DNA of 64,000 nt, taken from Pleurodeles waltl (taxonomy: Eukaryota > Chordata > Amphibia > Caudata > Salamandridae). Shown in pieces: positions 57,783-64,000 of this stretch. Positions within the stretch are counted from its first letter, which is position 1. Each line of letters starts with the position of its first letter. A program made the translations under genes and the position numbers. The stretch is taken from the NCBI RefSeq assembly GCF_031143425.1, contig NC_090445.1, positions 818,808,817-818,872,816 of the forward strand, written 5' to 3'. The notes beneath the pieces were generated by a model. That model had not been told where the DNA came from, made no database searches, and saw only the letters and a program-made list of their open reading frames with translations.

Positions 57783-57921
57783 AATGAGTCTGATGCTGTA
57801 TTTTGTGAATAAATGGAATAAATAAGGGCAAATAATTTACCCCTTGAAACCAAGAGTTAATATTGGTTGTTTGAAATAATTATTGAATTTATCCCTTGCC
57901 TGCTAATTGTTGTGAGTTTGC
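57783..57921. repeat. Right arm of the 139-bp inverted repeat
   Basis: AATGAGTCTGATGCTGTATT to AATTGTTGTGAGTTTGC, partner of 57141-57279. Confidence 0.92.
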
Positions 57922-58025
57922 TTTGGTTAGTATCCTAAGCAGGCGGGGTTATAGGATACTCCCCTTTTAGGCTTGATATCCTTTAACCAGCAGTCTTGCC
58001 CAGAGCAAGAGTCCAAACTATGACA

Positions 58026-58045
58026 TGGCGCCACCAACTATGGTA
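58026..58045 (+). promoter_or_regulatory. Primer-binding-site-like sequence of retrovirus 2
   Basis: TGGCGCC followed by ACCAACTATGG lies directly after the LTR end. The first seven bases fit tRNA-Lys primer sites and the rest only partly, so either the site has mutated or another tRNA is used. Confidence 0.45.
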
Positions 58046-58854
58046 TTTAGGCACTAATTTACAGATACCCCGACTATCACTGTATCACAGACAACAGGTA
58101 CCCTAAGTACCATTATACGGAGACATCTGTGGTCTTTGGGAAAATCCTCCTCAGCTGAAAAGGTAACACCTGATTAAGCTGTAGGTTGTTCGAGCTCGAA
58201 CTCATAAAAGGACTTATACTCCCCATTTTTGGTGTTCCGTTTCTCTAAACAAAATGGCTGCTGCCATAGACATTCCTGAAAATGCTTGACATGCACTAAC
58301 ACAACATTTATTAACGCATGGCCTTACAGATGAGGGCAGGGATGTTAGTCTTATAATAGATGCTAATGAAGCATACCAAACAGAAACATTTTACTGTTGG
58401 GTCACCTTTCCTGAGGTAGACCAAAGAACACATATATTCCACACATATGAAATTGAAAACGTACCTTTATGGTACCAAGCATACCAGTATCATGAAATAT
58501 CGCTCACATACCAAGAGCATCCGAACTGGTTTGAAGGCGCCCTACCACATGTACTACAAAGAGTGAGGTTAGGTCCCTTAAGTAATGATGGACCAACGTG
58601 GCCTATGTTTGCCACATACACACCTCACCCAGGCATCCAAAATATGCAAATGGAAGATCTGCGAGATTTATACTGTATAATGAATTGGTGACATTATATA
58701 GACGATTAGTTCAGTTCGTAATGCGAAAATTGAACACAACACCAGAGCGCCCAGCACCGCCAGCACCTGGTGGTTATCAATTGGCTACTGGGATTAATCC
58801 ACAAACAGTGCATACTATTATGGGTAAAGTGCCTGCGGAACAGGAAAAAATACC

Positions 58855-61498
58855 TGTAAGGAAATGCCTCCTTGGCATGGTTACCCCCTGACTTTTTGCC
58901 TTTGCTGATGCCAAGTTATGATTTGAAAGTGTGCTGAGGCCTGCTAACCAGGCCCCAGCACCAGTGTTCTTTCCCTACACCTGTACCTTTGTTTCCACAA
59001 TTGGCACACCCTGGCATCCAGGTAAGTCCCTTGTAACTGGTACCCCTGGTACCAAGGGCCCTGATGCCAGGGAAGGTCTCTAAGGGCTGCAGCATGTCTT
59101 ATGCCACCCTGGGGACCCCTCACTCAGCACAGACACACTGCTTGCCAGTTTGTGTGTGCTGGTGGGGAGAAAATGACCAAGTCCACATGGCACTCCCCTC
59201 AGGGTGTCATGCCAACCTCACACTGCATATGGCATAGATAAGTCACCCCTCTAGCAGGCCTTACAGCCCTAAGGCAGCGTGCACTATACCATAGGTGAGG
59301 GCATAGGTGCATGAGCACTATGCCCCTACAGTGTCTAAGCAAAACCTTAGACATTGTAAGTGCAGGGTAGCCATAAGAGTATATGGTCTAGGAGTCTGTC
59401 ATACACGAAATCCACAGCACCATAATGGCTACACTGAAAACTGGGAAGTTTGGTATCAAACTTCTCAGCACAGTAAATGCACACTGATGCCAGTCTACAT
59501 TGTATTGTGAAATACACCCCAGAGAGCATCTTAGAGATGCCCCCTGAAAACATACCCGACTTCCAGTGTGGGCTGACTAGTTTTGCCAGCCTGCCACACA
59601 CCAGACATGTTGCTGGCCACATGGGGAGAGTGCCTTTGTCACTCTGTGGCTAGTAACAAAGCCTGTACTGGGTGGAGGTGCTTCTCACCTCCCCCTGCAG
59701 GAACTGTAACACCTGGCGGTGAGCCTCAAAGGCTCACCCCCCTTGTTATGGCGCCACAGGGCACTCCACACTTTTGGCGGCAAGGCCGGAGGAGATAATG
59801 AGAAAAACAAGGAGGAGTCACTGGCCAGTCAGGACAACCCCTAAGGTGTCCTGAGCTGAGGTGACTCTGACTTTTAGAAATCCTCCATCTTGCAGATAGA
59901 GGATTCCCCCAATAGGATTAAGAATGTGCCCCCCTCCCCTCAGGGAGGAGGCACAAAGAGGGTGTAGCCACCCTCAGGGCTAGTAGCCATTGGCTACTAA
60001 CACCCCAGACCTAAACACACCCTTAAATTGAGTATTTAGGGGCTCCCAGAACCTAGCAAGATAGATTCCTGCAACCTGAAGATGAAGAAGGACTGCTGAC
60101 CTGAAAGCCCTGCAGAGAAGACGGAGATACCAACTGCTTTGGCCCCAGCCCTACCGGCCTGTCTCCCCACTTCAAGAAAAACTGCAACAGCGACGCGTCC
60201 CCCAGGGTCCAGCGACCTCTGAAGCCTCAGAGGACTACCCTGCATCTAAAAGGACCAAGAACTCCTGAGGACAGCGGCTCTGCTCCAAAGAAGAAACAAC
60301 TTTGCAACAAAGAAACAACTTTTAGAGGACAGCACGTTTCCCGCCGGAAGCGTGAGACTTTCCACTCTGCACCCGACGCCCGCGGCTCGACCTGCGGAGA
60401 AACAACACTACAGGGAGGACTCCCCGGCGACATCGACCCTGTGAGTAGCCAGAGTTGACCCCCCTGGAGCCCCCCACGACGCCTGCAGAGGGAATCCAGA
60501 GGCTCCCCCTGACCGCGACTGCCTGCTTCAAAGAACCCGACGCCTGGTAAAGACACTGCACCCGCAGCCCCAGGACCTGAAGGATCTGACCTCCAGTGCA
60601 GAAGCGACCCCCAGGTGGCCCTCTCCCTTGCCCAGGTGGTCGCTACCCCCGAGGAGCCCCCCCCCCCCTTGCCTGTCTGCTTCGCTGAAGAGACCCCTGG
60701 GTCTCCCATTGAAACCTATTGCAAACCCGATGCCTGTTTGCACTCTGCACTCGGCCGCCCCGTGCCGCTGAGGGTGTACTTTTTGTGCTGACTTGTGTCC
60801 CCCCCGGTGCCCTACAAAACCCCCCTGGTCTGCCCTCCGAAGTCGCGGGTACCTACCTGCTGGCAGACTGGAACCGGGGCACCCCCTTCTCCATTGAAGC
60901 CTATTCGTTTTGGGCACCACTTTGAACTCTGCACCTGACCGGTCCTGAGCTGCTGGTGTGGTAACTTTGGGGTTGCCCTGAACTCCCAACGGTGGGCTAC
61001 CTTGGACCCAACTTTGAACCCTGTAGGTGGTTTACTTACCTGCAAAACTAACAAATACTTACCTCCCCCAGGAACTGTTGAAATTTGCACTGTGTCTAGT
61101 TTTAAAATAGCTTATTGCCATTTTTGCCAAAACTGTACATGCTATATTGCTGATTCAAAGTTCCTATGATACCTAAGTGAAGTGCCTTTCATTTAAAGTG
61201 TTGATTGTAAATCTTGAACCTGTGGTTCTTAAAATAAACTAAGAAAATATATTTTTCTATATAAAAACCTATTGGCCTGGAATTGTCTTTGAGTGTGTGT
61301 GCCTCGTATATTGCCTGTGTGTGTACAACAAATGCTTAACACTACCCTCTGATAAGCCTACTGCTCGACCACACTACCACAAAATAGAGCATTGGAATTA
61401 TCTCTTTTTGCCACTATCTTACTTCTAAGGGGAACCCTTGGACTCTGTGCATGCTATTTCTTACTTTGAAATAGTGCATACAGAGCCAGCTTCCTACA
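58855..61498 (+). mobile_element. 2.64 kb TGT...ACA LTR-like repeat inserted in gag
   Basis: Starts TGTAAGGAAATGCCTCCTTG and ends GCCAGCTTCCTACA. The flanking five bases ATACC and ATACT differ at one position and are probably a 5-bp target duplication. An AATAAA lies at 61233, about 265 bases before the 3' end. No second LTR and no recognised protein. The beginning resembles the minus-strand 3.1 kb repeat at 2186-5330. Long frames on the minus strand (60227-60989) lack any domain and come from the GC-rich composition. Confidence 0.78.
61233..61238 (+). promoter_or_regulatory. Polyadenylation signal of the 2.64 kb repeat
   Basis: AATAAA followed by TTTTTCT and a TGTGTG-rich stretch within about 80 bases. 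Confidence 0.5.
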
Positions 61499-62147
61499 AT
61501 ACTGTTCTGGATTGCCCAGAAAACAAATCAGCTGGAAGCTGTGTTTCCCCATACGGGACCACAGGAAAAAAAGACTGTTCACTATGTGCTTGCCTTTTGG
61601 AATGGTTCCCTCGGTGGATGACTGTGCCACATGGGGTAAAGTCTTCGCTGCCATATATACTACCACATGGTACCCCGACAATAGCCAATTTAACGGAAGT
61701 GTTAAAACAAATACAAAATTAGCATGGGGCTGCACCAGCCCTGGATTTGGGGATGAAATTAATGCGTAACTTTGACGCAGTTTCCTCGATAATACTCAAT
61801 AGTAATATTAAAGGGGAAGCGGTAGACCTGGCAATACGCCGGCGTCTCCGGGAAACTCCACACCAGGAACAAGAGAGACAGCTACCGAAAATAATGTCCG
61901 ACACCTATACTAGTATAGGACGGGATAGTCTGGGAGCCAAACCAAAGAAATTGGAGTTACAAGGTACCACCCATAAGGAGGGTACAAAGCAGGCACAAGA
62001 GGGCTCTAAGAAGCGCTGAGACAAACAAAAAGATTTCAAAGAAAGAAGGAATAAGAGAGCTGATTCTCCACACCCGGAGAACTCCGAAAGGAGATATAAT
62101 CTCAGAAATAGGGAGAACATTAAAACTCCAGACAGATATACTGATTC

Positions 62148-64000
62148 ATGACCCTCTCGTTCCTTTCGGACGCACTGGATAGACGTAGCAAGAGAGGGGG
62201 CCGTCAAGATCTACGTCCTGAATACGTGAAAGAAAAGAAAGACTCACAACAGTCTACCATTAAAAAAGAAGAAAAGACTTCTCAGCAAAAGCCACAGTTT
62301 AAAAAGAAGAAGGTGGCAGCACTGACAGCTAAAAATGCCAGTATACTTGAGAACACTGTTGAGGAACAAGACGTGGGCAGTGACTCTGTTAGCGCATCAG
62401 AAGAGGTCACAATATGTCGCCAGAATCTGAAAGATCATCTGGATGCGACAGCAACTAGCGATTTCATCGCAGTTGAAACAGCGGACGGTTGCGTTCTCCC
62501 CCCCGATAGGGTTTATGATTTGAAAATTCAGATAGAGGGAGACGTGGAGCGCACCATTAGTGTGATATTCTAGGATGAACTTACTAGTGATATCCTATTG
62601 GCCGAAAGAGATTGGCCACCTGAACACGTCGGCAAGCACCCGCATGGGGAAGATGTCATTTTGCCTTCTTTCTCCGATCTTGTTCCGGAAGCAGAAAAAG
62701 AAGCCTATGCTGCTGAATGGGCTCTAGCGCAGGCACCTGCGCTATATCGCAATCATGTAGGTTGGGACAAGGAGTCTCCTTGTCATGTTATTCCCGTTAG
62801 GTCTACACCTCAAGCACAGCCACAATATCCTGTTAAACATGAAGCAAATCTCCGGTGAGGGAGATCCTCGCCCAGCTTGAGTACCAGGGAGTGATTGAGC
62901 CCTGTACATCTGCAATGAATAATCCGTTATTTCCTATTGCAAAGCCAGACCATTCATACAGAATAGTCATTGATTATAGACATTTAAATAGTCATACACG
63001 CACATATGCTATACAAAATTCACATAGCACAGCACTAATAAACAATATAGTGCGCAAAAAATATAAAACAACATTAGACATATCTAATGGCTTCTTCTAC
63101 CAGAATTTAGCACATGAAAGTCGGGACCGGAGAGCATTCTCATTTGGCTCTCAGAAACGCTTTTGTAGTTTACCTCAAGGCTATAAAAATAGCCCGGGCT
63201 ATTTTCAGCCCATGTAGCATCAATATTACATGATATTGATTCTGAGGCGTTATCCTACGTAGATAACATATATCTCATGGACGACGTCCTCGACATTCAT
63301 CTTACAAGGGTCGATCGGATCATTCTGAGATTTGCAGACCTCGGTTACAAATTCAATTTTAAGATAAGCAAGATCGCCTTTCTCAGTGTATTATTCCTGG
63401 GATATGGGCTATCAAACGAGGGAAAGAGTCTGGGCCCGCACTTTCTGGAAAAATGTGCTCAACTGCACCCTCCTAATACACTTAAGAAACTACAGTCACT
63501 ACTAGGTTTCTTTAACTTTGGCAGAACATACATTCCAGATTATGCACAACGTATCAAGCCACTTTATGACTTGGTTCAGCCCAATTTTTCTAGCAGACAC
63601 TGGACAATTGAACACACACGCATCCTTAAGGAAATGCTACAGGACATGCTAGAAGCTCAACACTTGCACACACGTGACAATAAAACAAATTTGGTCATCA
63701 GAATAATTGCTGGTGCCATTGGATTTAGTTAGGTCACATTCAATGAGGGTGGCACGGTACCCATTGCATATAAATCACATTTATACTCCAATGCAGAACA
63801 GCGTTTTGCACCTACAGAAAAGATTCTGACGGCAGTTCAGATGGCCGTCATAAAAGAGAGGCCACTTGCCCAGGGGAAACGTATTATTGTTGTCTCCCAT
63901 GTGCCGGCTTTAGAGGCTGTCACCAAAGCAAGCGTTCCCAACACTAAAGCATTACATCCACGTTGGATTCAATGGGCAACGTCTCTGACTGCCACTGTGT
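62148..64000 (+). pseudogene. Retrovirus 2 pol: protease-like part, RT, start of RNase H
   Basis: 62148-62573 is a basic linker followed by a beta-rich part (VETADGCVLPPDRVYDLKI) that may be the protease; no DTG is visible. 62598-62858 leads into RT. RT has FPIAKPDHSYRIVIDYRHLN (about 62930-62990), motif A (TTLDISNGFF, 63070-63098), LPQGYKNSPGYF (63172-63207) and SYVDNIYLMDD at about 63255, where the second D of the usual YxDD box reads N. A connection domain (LQSLLGFFNFGRTYIPDYAQ) follows at 63490-63550. RNase H-like sequence (GGTVPIAYKSHLYSNAEQRF) begins at about 63745 and continues out of the window. Stops at 62571, 63216 and 63730 break the frame. Confidence 0.85.

Larger units (their letters stand above)
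57144..57977 (+). mobile_element. Hammerhead-bearing retroelement with long inverted repeats
   Basis: An 834-bp insertion in the LTR, bounded by the 15-bp direct repeat ATCCTTTAACCAGCA at 57129-57143 and 57978-57992. It has 139-bp inverted arms (57141-57279 and 57783-57921, one mismatch seen), a 503-bp centre with a hammerhead ribozyme on the plus strand, and a 56-bp tail after the right arm. There is no protein-coding capacity. Penelope-like elements carry hammerhead ribozymes in their terminal repeats, often have inverted terminal copies and a short tail, and give target duplications of this size. A non-autonomous Penelope-like element is therefore the best fit, by inference. Confidence 0.8.
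56081..58025 (+). repeat. 5' LTR of endogenous retrovirus 2, interrupted
   Basis: Begins TGTAGTGAATCC and ends ATGACA just before the primer-like site. It has a TATA box at 56453 and AATAAA at 56863. Without the insertion and its duplicated 15 bp, the LTR is about 1.1 kb. The 3' LTR is outside the window, so both edges rest on motif positions. Confidence 0.7.
58254..62019 (+). pseudogene. Retrovirus 2 gag, split by a 2.64 kb repeat
   Basis: Starts MAAAIDIPENA with a stop soon after (58287), then continues DVSLIIDANEAYQTETFYCW, PNWFEGALPHVLQRVRLGPL and, after a frame change near 58630, RLVQFVMRKLNTTPE and a proline-rich piece up to 58854. After the inserted repeat the gag frame resumes at 61504 with a capsid-like segment (RDHRKKRLFTMCLPFGMVPS), more capsid-like sequence, and a hydrophilic end (EEGSKKR-type) at 62019. 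No zinc knuckle was seen, which would fit spuma-like gag but could be decay. The gene is inactive. Confidence 0.68.
56081..64000 (+). mobile_element. Endogenous retrovirus 2, 5' LTR to pol, cut by the window edge
   Basis: LTR (56081-58025), a primer-site-like sequence, gag from 58254, and pol up to the window end. Two later elements are nested in it: a ribozyme-bearing insert in the LTR (57144-57977) and a 2.64 kb repeat in gag (58855-61498). The pol region just before and in RNase H (LGFFNFGRTYIPDYAQRIKP and KALHPRWIQWA) suggests relation to the spuma/class III side of retroviruses; this is inference. Scattered stops and frameshifts make it inactive. Confidence 0.85.

Noticed and set aside
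60036..61090. Minus frames of 153-160 residues rich in G and R
   Set aside because: They are complements of the GC-rich middle of the 2.64 kb repeat and have no family resemblance.

Overview
The window looks like a salamander chromosome, most likely a newt. Two exons of a vertebrate nuclear gene (SFR1, a homologous-recombination factor) lie in a sea of transposable elements, with introns of several kb to tens of kb. The element mix (DIRS, L2 and L1 LINEs, Gypsy, retroviruses, GC-rich hairpin MITEs and very abundant-looking TGT...ACA repeats) fits giant urodele genomes. The species assignment is inference. No bacterial genes, CRISPR array, rRNA or tRNA gene was found.

Layout. 1-5355: 5' part of a DIRS retroelement (minus strand), its terminal repeat split by a 3.1 kb LTR-like element flanked by a perfect 5-bp duplication (ATCTG). 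6700-12645: a repeat fragment, then an L2-type LINE (plus) whose endonuclease-bearing 5' part is tandemly repeated with a 1741-bp period. 12.7-18.4 kb: AT-rich sequence, two minisatellites and a repeat fragment. 18.4-20.6 kb: a minus-strand repeat rich in GC tandem motifs, interrupted by a MITE made almost entirely of consecutive hairpins. 20576-25086: a nearly complete but decayed DIRS element (minus; gag, RT-RNase H, tyrosine recombinase, inverted terminal repeats and internal complementary region). 25.1-33.6 kb: SFR1 introns and two coding exons (26896-27288 and 30375-30494, minus). 33600-39816: a full-length, dead L1-type LINE with an 11-bp target-site duplication. 40-43.6 kb: a short MITE, a pyrimidine minisatellite and a tandem duplication. 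43.6-47.3 kb: a Gypsy integrase relic interrupted by a TG-rich MITE (TAT duplication) and another repeat, ending in a short LTR. 48.4-52.35 kb: an endogenous retrovirus relic with a tRNA-Ser primer site, gag, protease, partial RT and env, with the rest of pol missing. 52.8-55.9 kb: a LINE/SINE tail and degenerate ribozyme-like motifs. 56081-64000: a second endogenous retrovirus (LTR, gag, pol running off the window). Its LTR carries an 834-bp insertion with long inverted repeats and a recognisable hammerhead ribozyme, and its gag carries a 2.64 kb TGT...ACA repeat.

The only host gene evidence is SFR1, partner of SWI5 in RAD51-mediated recombination. Everything else is mobile-element sequence at different stages of decay. 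The nesting gives a relative order of insertion: DIRS before the 3.1 kb element; Gypsy before the MITE; retrovirus before both the ribozyme element and the 2.64 kb repeat. The most notable single object is the hammerhead ribozyme element at 57144-57977.
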